This document shows positions 8,353 through 20,822 of a DNA stretch of 33,194 bases, piece after piece. The translations under genes and the position numbers were made by a program. How positions within the stretch are numbered: position 1 is the first letter of the stretch; each line of letters opens with the position of its first letter. Location: positions 1-33,194 of the forward strand of contig JADZDA010000277.1 of NCBI GenBank assembly GCA_020851255.1, in the 5' to 3' direction. The stretch comes from Burkholderiales bacterium. Lineage in GTDB: Bacteria > Pseudomonadota > Gammaproteobacteria > Burkholderiales > Casimicrobiaceae. The notes beneath the pieces were generated by a model. That model had not been told where the DNA came from. It did not search any database and saw nothing but the letters and a program-made list of their open reading frames with translations.

Positions 8353-9168
8353 ATGCCCGAACTACCCGAAGTCGAAACCACGCGCCGCGGCCTCGCGCCC
8401 GCGGTGGTCGGGCGCCGGATCGCCGCCGTATCGATCTACGACCGCCGGCTGAGGTGGCCGGTTCCGCGCGCGCTCGAACGGAACCTCGCGGGCCGGGCGA
8501 TCGATGCGCTGGACCGCCGCAGCAAGTACTTGCTCTTCCGGCTCGGCGGCGACACGCTGATCGTCCACCTCGGCATGACCGGCAGCCTGCGCCGCTACCC
8601 GGCCGCGCCGCGCCGCTCCCCGCACGACCATGTCGACGTCCTGCTGGACGACGGGTCGACGCTGCGCTACCACGATCCGAGGCGCTTCGGCGCGATCCTG
8701 TGGGTCGCCGGTGACGCTGCGGGGCACCCCCTGCTGGCGTCGCTGGGCCCCGAGCCGTTCGACCCGCACTTCGACGCCGAGTCGCTCTACCGCGAGACCC
8801 GCGGCCGCCGCCAGTCGATCAAGCAGGCGCTGATGGGCAATCACCTGGTCGTGGGTGTGGGCAACATCTACGCGAGCGAATCGCTGTTCCGGGCCGGGAT
8901 CCGGCCCACCCGGGCCGCCGGGCGCCTGACGCGGCGGGACGCCGCCGCGCTCGTCGACACCGTGCGCTCGACGCTGGCCGACGCGATCGCGCGGGGCGGC
9001 ACGACGCTGCGCGACTATGTCGACAGCCGCGGCGAGCCGGGGACTTTCCAGTTCGATTGCGCGGTGTACGACCGCGAGGGGCTGCCCTGCCCGCGCTGCG
9101 CGACGGCGGTGCGCGCGGTCCGGCAGGGAGGCCGGTCGACCTATTTCTGCCCCCGATGCCAGCGTTGA
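8353..9168 (+). CDS. mutM: Formamidopyrimidine-DNA glycosylase
   Basis: MPELPEVETTRRGLAP...; C-terminal zinc finger CPRCATAVRAVRQGGRSTYFCPRCQR; 271 aa. Confidence 0.98.
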   Translation: MPELPEVETTRRGLAPAVVGRRIAAVSIYDRRLRWPVPRALERNLAGRAIDALDRRSKYLLFRLGGDTLIVHLGMTGSLRRYPAAPRRSPHDHVDVLLDDGSTLRYHDPRRFGAILWVAGDAAGHPLLASLGPEPFDPHFDAESLYRETRGRRQSIKQALMGNHLVVGVGNIYASESLFRAGIRPTRAAGRLTRRDAAALVDTVRSTLADAIARGGTTLRDYVDSRGEPGTFQFDCAVYDREGLPCPRCATAVRAVRQGGRSTYFCPRCQR

Positions 9169-9256
9169 ACGCTCCTTCGGCACGACTCGTGCTTCAAGCT
9201 GTGTGATACAGTCGCCGCCCCGTCGACCGGGGGGCACGATCGGGGAGGGGGATTCG

Positions 9257-11212
9257 ATGCAGGCACGCGAGCTCGCCGCGCGGTTCGAGGCCTATGGCGA
9301 TTGGCGTCGCCGGCTTTCGGCCGCGATCTCCGCGCTGCACCAGTGGCTGGGCGATCAGGACCTGACCGACGCGCAGACCGACCTGCGGGTCCGGCAGCTC
9401 CTCGAGCGGTTGCTCCAGGACAAGCTGGTCGTCGCCTTCGTCGCCGAGTTCTCGCGCGGCAAGTCCGAGCTCATCAACGCGATCTTCTTCGCCGAATTCG
9501 GGCAGAGGCTCCTTCCGTCCGCCGCGGGGCGCACGACCATGTGCCCGACCGAGCTCCTGCACGACCCGTCGCGACCGCCTTCGATACGCCTGCTCCCGAT
9601 CGAGACGCGCGTGCGCGACGGCACGGTCTCGGAGTTCAAGCACTACGCCGACGAATGGGTCACGTTGCCGCTCGACCTCGCCTCCGTGGAGCGGATGGCC
9701 GATGCGCTGTCCCGCGTCTCGCAGGTCAAGCGCGTACCGGTGCCGCTCGCGCGGCGCTACGGCCTGTACGACGACGACCTCGCGGCGGCCGGCGGCACCG
9801 ACGGCGGTGTCGACATCCCCTGCTGGCGCCACGCGATCATCAATTTCCCGCATCCGCTGCTCAAGCAGGGACTCGTGATCCTCGACACGCCGGGCCTCAA
9901 CGCGATCGGCACCGAGCCCGAGCTGACCCTGTCGCTGCTGCCGAACGCGCACGCGGTGCTCTTCCTCCTCGCGGCGGACGCGGGCGTCACGCGCACCGAC
10001 CTCGACCTGTGGAACGATCACCTGGCCGGCGCCGATCCGGCGATGCAGTCCGGCCGCCTCGTCATCCTGAACAAGATCGACGGCCTGTGGGACGAGATGA
10101 AGGGCGCCGCCGCGATCGACGCCGAGATCGCGCGCCAGGTGCGGCTGACCGCGGCCACGCTGGACGTCCCCGCGGACCAGATCTTCCCGGTCTCCGCGCA
10201 GAAGGCGCTGCTCGCGAAGGTCAACGGCGACGACGCCCTGCTCGCGCGCTCGCGGCTGCCCGCGCTGGAGGCGGCGCTGTCCGGGCGGCTCGTCCCGGCC
10301 AAGCGGGACATCGTCGGCGCCGCGGCGCTCTCGGAGGTCGGCGCGATCGCCGCCGGCGTGCGCAACATCCTCGACTCGCGCGCCGCCGGCATCGCCGAGC
10401 AGCTCGCCGAGCTCAACGCGCTGCGCGGCAAGAACCAGGACGTCGTCGAGCACATGATGGCGCGCGTACGCGAGGAGAAGGCGACTTTCGAGCGCGGCCT
10501 CGCCCGCTACTCCGCGCTGCGCAACGTGTTCACGCAGCAGACGACCGAGCTGTTCGACCGCGTCGGCCTGGACCGGCTGCGGGCGAACGCCGGCGACACG
10601 CGGCGCTCGATCGAGGCGAGCCTGTTCACCCGGGGCCTGCGCACGGCGATGAACGACTTCTTCTCGACGATCCGCGCCGACCTCGAGGCCGCGGGCGCCA
10701 AGGCCGGCGAGATCCACGAGCTCATGCGCGCGATGTACGCGCGCTTCGCGAAGGAACACAACCTCGAGCTCTACGAGCCGCCCCCGTTCTCGGTCCTCAA
10801 GTACCTGAAGGAGGTCGAGCGGCTGGAACGCGCCTACCAGCAGCACATCAACACGCTGTGGAACATGGCGAGCAAGGCGAAGTTCGCGCTGATGAAGCGC
10901 TTCTTCGAGACGATCGCCTCGCGGGTCAAGCACCTGTACGACATCGCCAACCGCGACGTCGAGGCGTGGCTCAAGTCGGTGATGTCGCCGCTGGAGACGC
11001 AGGTCCGCGAGCACCAGATCCAGCTGCGGCGGCGCCTCGACAGCATCAAGCGCATCCACCGGGCGAGCGACGAGATCGAGGAGCGCATCGCCGAACTCGA
11101 GCAGCAGGCCGGCGCGCTCGACGCGCAGGCGCGCGGGCTCGAGGTTCGCGTGCGCGCCGTCGACGCGCTGGTCTCGGCGCCCGACTCGCTGCCGCTCGCC
11201 GCGAACGGGTGA
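9257..11212 (+). CDS. Bacterial dynamin-like GTPase
   Basis: G1-like AEFSRGKSELINAIFF, G2 region GRTTMCPTEL, G3 DTPGLN, G4 NKID; C-terminal coiled-coil-like helices; 651 aa. Confidence 0.88.
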   Translation: MQARELAARFEAYGDWRRRLSAAISALHQWLGDQDLTDAQTDLRVRQLLERLLQDKLVVAFVAEFSRGKSELINAIFFAEFGQRLLPSAAGRTTMCPTELLHDPSRPPSIRLLPIETRVRDGTVSEFKHYADEWVTLPLDLASVERMADALSRVSQVKRVPVPLARRYGLYDDDLAAAGGTDGGVDIPCWRHAIINFPHPLLKQGLVILDTPGLNAIGTEPELTLSLLPNAHAVLFLLAADAGVTRTDLDLWNDHLAGADPAMQSGRLVILNKIDGLWDEMKGAAAIDAEIARQVRLTAATLDVPADQIFPVSAQKALLAKVNGDDALLARSRLPALEAALSGRLVPAKRDIVGAAALSEVGAIAAGVRNILDSRAAGIAEQLAELNALRGKNQDVVEHMMARVREEKATFERGLARYSALRNVFTQQTTELFDRVGLDRLRANAGDTRRSIEASLFTRGLRTAMNDFFSTIRADLEAAGAKAGEIHELMRAMYARFAKEHNLELYEPPPFSVLKYLKEVERLERAYQQHINTLWNMASKAKFALMKRFFETIASRVKHLYDIANRDVEAWLKSVMSPLETQVREHQIQLRRRLDSIKRIHRASDEIEERIAELEQQAGALDAQARGLEVRVRAVDALVSAPDSLPLAANG

Positions 11213-11255
11213 GACCCGAGGGCGGGCGCGTCGCGGGCGGGCGCCCGTCCGCCGG

Positions 11256-14624
<3,369 letters not shown>

Positions 14625-14643
14625 GCACCGTTACCGCCTGCCC

Positions 14644-14675
14644 CGGACGCCGGCCCCGCGCCGGCGTCCGCGTTT
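14644..14675. terminator. Putative bidirectional hairpin between convergent rpoH and kup
   Basis: CGGACGCCGGC (14644-14654) / GCCGGCGTCCG (14660-14670), 5-nt loop, followed by CGTTT on the plus strand. Confidence 0.55.
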
Positions 14676-14736
14676 CGGAGGTGCGGATCGGCTGCGGCGC
14701 GGGGATCCCCTCCGCTCGGAGACCAGAACCCAGGTT

Positions 14737-16623
14737 CTAGATCTCGATCTGGGTGCCGAGCTCCACGACCCGGTTGGTCGGCACGTGGAAGAAGTCGCTC
14801 GCCTTGACCGCGTTCTTCGACATCGACGAGAAGAGCCGCTCGCGCCAGCGCGCCATGCCCGGGCGCGCCGTCGACACGAGCGTCTCGCGCGACACGAAGA
14901 ACGAAGTCTCCATCATCTCGAAGCCGAAGCCCTGCCGGCCCGACTGCTCGAGCACCTCGGGGACGTCGGGCTCCTCCTTGAAGCCGTAGTAGGCGACCAG
15001 GCGGTGGAAATCGCATCCGAGCGACTTCGTCTCCAGCCGCTCCTCCGGCGGCACGTACGGGATCTCGCGCGTCACGATCGTGAGGAAGACGACGCGCTGG
15101 TGCAGCACCTTGTTGTGCTTCAGGTTGTGCAGCAGCGCGTGCGGGACCCGGTCCGGCGTCGACGTGAGGAAGACCGCCGTGCCCTCGACCCGGTGCGGCG
15201 GCGCGACCTCGATCGACTGGATGAAGAGGTCCAGCGGCAGCGCGTCGTCCGCGAGCCGGTCCATCAGCACCTTGCGGCCGCGCTTCCAGGTCGTCAGCAG
15301 CGTGAATACCGCCGCGCCGATCAGCAGCGGGAACCAGCCGCCTTCGGGGATCTTGAGCGCGTTCGACAGGAGGAACGTCGCGTCGATCGCCGCGAGCGGA
15401 ACCGTGATCGCGAGCGCGAGCCACGCCGGCCAGCCCCAGAGCCGGCGCATGACGAAGTAGATCAGCACCGAGTCGATCAGCATCGCGAGCGTCACCGCGA
15501 TGCCGTACGCACCGGCGAGGTTGCTCGAACTGCGGAAGCCGACGACGAGCAGCATGACCGCCGCGAGCAGCGTCCAGTTGATGAACGGCACGTAGATCTG
15601 CCCCATCGTCTTCTCCGACGTGTGCCGGATCGCCAGGCGCGGGACGTACCCCATCTGGACCGCGGCGCGGGCGAGCGAGAACGCGCCGGAGATCACCGCC
15701 TGGGACGCGATGACCGCCGCGGCCGCCGCGAGGATGACCAGCGGCAGCAACGCCCAGGCGGGCGCGAGCAGGTAGAACGGATTGCGGATCGCGGTCGGGT
15801 CGGCGAGCACCAGCGCGCCCTGCCCGAAATAGTTGAGCACCAGCGCCGGCATGACGAAGAAGAGCCAGGCGCGACGGATCGGCGCCGCGCCGAAGTGTCC
15901 CATGTCCGCGTAGAGCGCCTCGGTCCCGGTCACCGCGAGGACGACCGCGCCCAGCGACAGGAATGCCGCGAGCGGGTTGCGCCAGGCGAACTCGTACGCC
16001 CAGACCGGCGAGAGCGCCTCGAGGACCTTCGGATGCGCGGCGATCTGGATCGCGCCCAGGATGGCGAGGACCAGGAACCAGATCGTGCACACCGGCCCGA
16101 ACAGCACGCCCACCGATCCGGTGCCGCGCTTCTGGATCGCGAACAGCCCGACCAGGATCACGAGGGCGACCGGCACGATGTAGGGCTTGAGCGCCGGCGT
16201 CATGATCTCGAGCCCCTCGATCGCGCCGAGGACGGACACGGCGGGCGTGATCATCGCGTCGCCGAAGAACATCGCCGCGCCGAAGATGCCGAAGCCGACG
16301 AGCCACCATCGCGTCCGGTCGTCGCGAGCGAATCCGCTCGACACGAGCGCGGTCAGCGCGAGGATGCCGCCCTCGCCGCGGTTGTCCGCCCGCATGATCA
16401 GCACGACGTACTTCAGCGTGACGACGACGACCAGCGCCCAGAAGACGACCGACAGCAGCCCGTAGACGTTCCCCGGCGTGAACTCGAGCCGGTGCGGGCC
16501 GCCGAACACCTCCCGCATCGTGTACAGCGGGCTCGTGCCGATGTCGCCGAAGACGACGCCGATGGCGCCCAGCATCAGCGCGCCCATCGGCTGGCGCCCG
16601 CCCGGAGCGTGCGGATCGGTCAT
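14737..16623 (-). CDS. kup: KUP/HAK/KT-family potassium transporter
   Basis: LGAIGVVFGDIGTSPLYTMREVFGG...ADNRGEGGILALTAL...FFGDAMITPAVSVLGAIEG; 628 aa. Confidence 0.97.
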   Translation of the reverse strand: MTDPHAPGGRQPMGALMLGAIGVVFGDIGTSPLYTMREVFGGPHRLEFTPGNVYGLLSVVFWALVVVVTLKYVVLIMRADNRGEGGILALTALVSSGFARDDRTRWWLVGFGIFGAAMFFGDAMITPAVSVLGAIEGLEIMTPALKPYIVPVALVILVGLFAIQKRGTGSVGVLFGPVCTIWFLVLAILGAIQIAAHPKVLEALSPVWAYEFAWRNPLAAFLSLGAVVLAVTGTEALYADMGHFGAAPIRRAWLFFVMPALVLNYFGQGALVLADPTAIRNPFYLLAPAWALLPLVILAAAAAVIASQAVISGAFSLARAAVQMGYVPRLAIRHTSEKTMGQIYVPFINWTLLAAVMLLVVGFRSSSNLAGAYGIAVTLAMLIDSVLIYFVMRRLWGWPAWLALAITVPLAAIDATFLLSNALKIPEGGWFPLLIGAAVFTLLTTWKRGRKVLMDRLADDALPLDLFIQSIEVAPPHRVEGTAVFLTSTPDRVPHALLHNLKHNKVLHQRVVFLTIVTREIPYVPPEERLETKSLGCDFHRLVAYYGFKEEPDVPEVLEQSGRQGFGFEMMETSFFVSRETLVSTARPGMARWRERLFSSMSKNAVKASDFFHVPTNRVVELGTQIEI

Positions 16624-16642
16624 CGCGGGATCGCGGCCGGCG

Positions 16643-17932
16643 TCAGCCGGACGTGTCTTCTCCCCGGCGCGAGAACCGGATCGTGAGCTGCTTGAGCTTC
16701 CGGTAGAGGTGGGTGCGCTCGAGGCCGGCCTTCTCCGCCACGCGGCTCATGTTGTTCTGCTCGCGGGCGAGCAGTTGCTCGAAGTAGACCCGCTCGAACG
16801 CCTCGCGCGCCTCGCGCAGCGGCAGGTCGAAGAACCGGGCCGTGATCTCGGGCGCGACCGGCGCGACGCCGCCCGCGGTTCCCGCCTCGCCGATGAGCCG
16901 CTTCGCGTGGTCGGGCGTGATGTCGCCGCGCAGCAGCTTCAGGTTGGACACGACCGCCGCGAGCTGGTCGAGGTTGCCGGGCCAGTAGGCGGCGGCGAGC
17001 GTCGCCAGCGTCGCCGGCTGCAGCGTCGCGAGCAGCGGCGCGCCCGCGTCGCCGCCCGAGCGCCAGTAACGCTCGATCAACGGCGGGATGTCCTCGCGCC
17101 GCGCGCGCAGCGGCGGCAGCGTCACCGCGCCGGCCGACAGCGCCGAGAGCAGCGTGGCGTCGAACCGGCCCTCGGCGGCGAGCGCGGCGAGCGGCTCCGC
17201 CGACGTCGCCACCAGCGTCAACCCATGACGCTCGGCCTTGCCGAGCATGAAGGCGAGGCCCTTCTGCTCGTTCTTCGAATACTGGGCGATCTCGGCGAAG
17301 TGGATCGTGCCGTCGCGCGCCTCCTCGAGCAGCGCGGCCGGATTCGCGGCGAGCCGCGTGCCGTCGGCGAGCGACACCCACGCCCCTTCGGCCGGCTTGA
17401 GCGCCAGCGCGGCGATCTCGTGCCCGGTGCCGGGTTCGCCCAGCATCAGGATCGGCCGGCGCGCCGCGACGAGCTTCTCGAGCGCGCGTTCGGTCTCGCG
17501 CACCGGCGCGCTCGTGCCCAGCGCGGCGAGCGACACCCGGCGCGGCTCCTGCGCGGCGCCGCTCTTCAGGGCGCGGGCGATCGTGGCGAGCAGCTTCTGC
17601 AGCCCGATCGGCTTCTCGAGGAAATCGAACGCGCCGATCCGCGTGGCCTCGACCGCGGTCTCGATCGTGCCGTGCCCGGACATCATCACGACCGGCATCG
17701 TGAGCAACCCGGCCGCGCCCCATTCGCGCAGCAGCGTCACGCCGTCGGTGTCGGGCATCCAGATGTCGAGCAGCACGAGCGAAGGCTGCGCCCGGACACG
17801 ATAGGCGCGCGCCTCGTGCGCGTTCTCGGCGAGCGCGACGCGGTAACCCTCGTCGAGCAGGATCTCGGACAGGAGTTCGCGGATGCCGACCTCGTCGTCG
17901 ACGATGAGGATCTCGCGCGGCGGGCCGATCAC
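16643..17932 (-). CDS. NtrX-type response regulator with degenerate AAA+ domain and Fis-type HTH
   Basis: Receiver ILIVDDEVGIRELLSEIL...VLLDIWMPDTDGV...KPI; degraded P-loop GEPGTGHE; C-terminal HTH NNMSRVAEKAGLERTHLYRKLKQL; adjacent to NtrY-like kinase. Confidence 0.92.
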   Translation of the reverse strand: MIGPPREILIVDDEVGIRELLSEILLDEGYRVALAENAHEARAYRVRAQPSLVLLDIWMPDTDGVTLLREWGAAGLLTMPVVMMSGHGTIETAVEATRIGAFDFLEKPIGLQKLLATIARALKSGAAQEPRRVSLAALGTSAPVRETERALEKLVAARRPILMLGEPGTGHEIAALALKPAEGAWVSLADGTRLAANPAALLEEARDGTIHFAEIAQYSKNEQKGLAFMLGKAERHGLTLVATSAEPLAALAAEGRFDATLLSALSAGAVTLPPLRARREDIPPLIERYWRSGGDAGAPLLATLQPATLATLAAAYWPGNLDQLAAVVSNLKLLRGDITPDHAKRLIGEAGTAGGVAPVAPEITARFFDLPLREAREAFERVYFEQLLAREQNNMSRVAEKAGLERTHLYRKLKQLTIRFSRRGEDTSG

Positions 17933-17990
17933 GAGGTCCCCCCGTAGCGCGCTGCGCGCGCCGGTTCGTTCCCCGGGGCGCGCGGCGACG

Positions 17991-20153
17991 TCATGCGGCG
18001 CTCCCGGCGCGTGCGGCGAGCGGCAACGCGACGACGACGCGCGCGCCGTGGGGCTCGACGTTGCCGACGGTCACGCGCCCGCCGTGCTCGTCGACGATCT
18101 TCTTGACGATCGCGAGGCCCAGGCCGGTGCCCTTGGTCTTGGTCGTCACGTAGGGCTCGAACGCGCGCTCGACGACCTCCGGTGCGAATCCGGGTCCGGC
18201 GTCGGAGAAGGAGAGGCGCGCTTCGCCGTCCCCGCATTCCAGGCCGATCGTGAAGGCCTTCGTCTCGCGATCCGACTGGGCGTCGATGGCGTTCTGCAAG
18301 AGGTTGTGGAGGACCTGGCGGAGGCGGGTGGGCTCGCCCAGCACGACGACCGGAGCGTCCGGCAGCGTGAGCGCGACATGGGGCCTGAGATTGTCGTACA
18401 GGGCGAGGACGTCGAGCAAGAGGGCGGACAGATCGACCGGCGCCGACTGGCCGGGCCGCGGCTGGCGCGCGTAGACGGCGAAATCGTCGACCATGTGCTT
18501 CATCGCGGCGACCTGGTTCACGATCGTCTGCGTGCCGCGGGCGAGCGTCTCCCGGTCCGCGCCGTCGAGCCGGGGCTCGAGCTTCACCGCGAGACGTTCG
18601 GCGGAGAGCTGTATCGGCGTCAGCGGGTTCTTGATCTCGTGCGCGAGGCGACGCGCGACCTCGGCCCAGGCGGCGTCGCGCTGGGCCTGCACCAGTTGCG
18701 AGACGTCGTCGAACACGACGACGCAGCCCGGATTGGGCGTGCCGGGAAGCCGGGTTCCGCGCATCAGCAGCGTCCGCGACAGGCTCGCGACGCTGACCGA
18801 TGCCTCGCGCTGCCATTGCCCGTCGCGCGCGCCGCGGAAGCCCTCGCTCACGAGCTCCGCGAACGACGCGAGCGCCGGCAGCCGGCGCCCCCAGTCCGCG
18901 AGCGCGACGCCGGTGATCTCGGCGAGCGGCTGCTGGAGGATCACGCTGGCGCTCGGATTGGCGGTACGCAACCGGTAGCGCTCGTCGAACGCGAGCACCC
19001 CGGCGGACAGATTGCCCAGGACGCTCTCCAGGTAGGCGCGCGTGGTCTCGATCGCGCGGCGCGACTCGGCATCGCGCTCCTGCGCCTGCGCGAGCTGCGC
19101 GGTCATCGCGTTGAACGACTCGGTGAGGACCCCGAGTTCGTCCCGGGAGACGACCGGCTGGCGGCGCGTGAAGTCCCCCTGCGCCACGGCGCGCGTCCCG
19201 GCGGCGAGCAGGCCGAGCGGCGAGCTGAACCGCTCGGAGAGCACGACGGCGAGGCCCAGGGCGAGCGTCAGCGCGAGCAGGAGCGTCAGCGTCAGCGTCA
19301 GCGCGTACAGGCGCTTGAGCGCGCCGCGCGTGTACGAGATCTCCTGGTAGTCGCGGAAGCCCGCCTCGGCCTTCTCGATCTCCTGCGCGAGCGCCCGGGG
19401 CACCGGCTCGATCACCTGGAGGACCTTGAGCGGCTCGAGGCGATCGGCCGAGTTGACCGGCACGACCACGCGCACCTGCAGGCCGCCGCCGGGCAGCGCG
19501 TCGACGTTCGAATAGGTCTGCTGCATCCGCGCCCGGCGCAACGCCTGCGCGGGCGGCGGTTCCGGCGCGATCGTCGCCGCGGACGTCCCGGCGACGGCCA
19601 GGACCCCGCCCGCCGCGTTGAAGACCGCCGCCTGGGCGACTCCCGCCTCGCCCGCCGCGCGGCCCAGCACCACCGGGAGCGGCCCGGCCGCCTCGGCGAC
19701 GCGATCGGCGATCTGCCCGGCCTTGTTCGTCGTCTCGCGCCCGAGGTAGTCGAGCGCGTTGCGCCCGAGCGCCAGGCCCCCGTCGAGCGCGCGGTCGACG
19801 CGCACGTCGAACCAGCTCTCGATCGACCGGCCGAGGAACTGCACCGACACCGCGTAGACGAGGGCGCCCGGCAGCACGGCGACCAGCGCGAAGAAGAGCA
19901 CGAGCCGCACCGCGAGCTTCGATCCGAACACGCCCCGGCGGTGGTCGCGCGCGAGCCGCCAGAGCTGCGATCCGACGACGACCATCAGCAGCGCCACCAT
20001 CGCCAGGTTGATCACGAGCAGCGTGTCGTAGCCGCGCGCGAACAACTCGGTGTTCTCGGTGGCGGTCGCGAGCAGGAACAGCCCGATCGCGGCGAGGCTC
20101 GACGCGCCGACGAGCAGCCACCGCATGGCGCGCGACGGCAGGAAGCCGCTCAT
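17991..20153 (-). CDS. NtrY-like sensor histidine kinase
   Basis: N-terminal TM segments, HAMP/PAS-like region, HisKA RRLAHEIKNPLTPIQLSAERLAVKL, HATPase N-box LLQNAIDAQ and GTGLGLAIVKKIVDEHGG; 720 aa. Confidence 0.95.
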   Translation of the reverse strand: MSGFLPSRAMRWLLVGASSLAAIGLFLLATATENTELFARGYDTLLVINLAMVALLMVVVGSQLWRLARDHRRGVFGSKLAVRLVLFFALVAVLPGALVYAVSVQFLGRSIESWFDVRVDRALDGGLALGRNALDYLGRETTNKAGQIADRVAEAAGPLPVVLGRAAGEAGVAQAAVFNAAGGVLAVAGTSAATIAPEPPPAQALRRARMQQTYSNVDALPGGGLQVRVVVPVNSADRLEPLKVLQVIEPVPRALAQEIEKAEAGFRDYQEISYTRGALKRLYALTLTLTLLLALTLALGLAVVLSERFSSPLGLLAAGTRAVAQGDFTRRQPVVSRDELGVLTESFNAMTAQLAQAQERDAESRRAIETTRAYLESVLGNLSAGVLAFDERYRLRTANPSASVILQQPLAEITGVALADWGRRLPALASFAELVSEGFRGARDGQWQREASVSVASLSRTLLMRGTRLPGTPNPGCVVVFDDVSQLVQAQRDAAWAEVARRLAHEIKNPLTPIQLSAERLAVKLEPRLDGADRETLARGTQTIVNQVAAMKHMVDDFAVYARQPRPGQSAPVDLSALLLDVLALYDNLRPHVALTLPDAPVVVLGEPTRLRQVLHNLLQNAIDAQSDRETKAFTIGLECGDGEARLSFSDAGPGFAPEVVERAFEPYVTTKTKGTGLGLAIVKKIVDEHGGRVTVGNVEPHGARVVVALPLAARAGSAA

Positions 20154-20755
20154 GGCGTGAACGCGAACCTGCGCCAGTCGCTCGCGAGCTGCCACTCGCG
20201 CGAGGCGAGCGCGTTCACCTGGAACGGCTTGGGCAGCTGGTTGACGTCCAGGCGCAGGCGCACGGCCGCGTCGTAGCGGGCGCCGGGAATCAGCTCCGTG
20301 ACGCGCGCGACCGCGCGCGAGGTGACGCGCCCGATCAGGCGCTCGACCTCGGCGAGCGAGGGGACGGTCTGGGCGATGAGCCCGCTGGAGACGCGGTACT
20401 GCCGGGCGAGCGGCGCGTAGGACACCCGCCAGGTCGTCGACGTCGCGAGGACCTTCTCGTCGAGCCACCACCAGCGCGGGCGGGAGAGCTCGACTTCGAG
20501 CAGGAAATAGAGGGGCACGCCGTTCTGCAGCGCTTCCTCGAGCGTCGCGTTGAGCGACAGTTCGAATTCGGCGTTGAGCAGCACCTCGCCGTCCTCGACG
20601 CGCAGCTCCGCGGACTTGACCGGAATGACATCGGCCCCGGCGCGCCGGGGCGCCAGCCCGACCGCGGCGAGCAGCCCGGCGCCGAGCGCGCCCAGCGCAC
20701 GGCGGCGCGGGGCGCTCGGGGGAACGACGCGGAACGGAATGGGGCCTGTCGGCAT
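20150..20755 (-). CDS. DUF4390 domain-containing protein
   Basis: Signal-like N-terminus then ELSLNATLEEALQNGVPLYFLLEVELSRPRWWWLDEKVLATSTTWRVSYAPLARQYRVSSG; stop overlaps the ntrY start. Confidence 0.9.
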   Translation of the reverse strand: MPTGPIPFRVVPPSAPRRRALGALGAGLLAAVGLAPRRAGADVIPVKSAELRVEDGEVLLNAEFELSLNATLEEALQNGVPLYFLLEVELSRPRWWWLDEKVLATSTTWRVSYAPLARQYRVSSGLIAQTVPSLAEVERLIGRVTSRAVARVTELIPGARYDAAVRLRLDVNQLPKPFQVNALASREWQLASDWRRFAFTP

Positions 20756-20822
20756 GCCGGCGCTGGACCGGGTCGAGTGGCGCGAAAGCCGCGCGGGCCG
20801 CCGGCGCGAGGCTCCGCCGGAA

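Noticed and set aside
9194-11059. 621-aa minus-strand ORF
   Set aside because: Antisense to the dynamin-like GTPase; composition typical of a high-GC shadow frame.
14785-16686. 633-aa plus-strand ORF
   Set aside because: Antisense to kup; Arg/Asp/His-rich with no motifs.
19261-19312. Short GCGTCA tandem repetition
   Set aside because: Explained by Leu/Thr/Ala codons of a hydrophobic transmembrane segment (LTLTLTLLLALTLALGLAV) in the NtrY-like kinase.
17883-20276. 797-aa plus-strand ORF
   Set aside because: Antisense to ntrY; no conserved domain visible.
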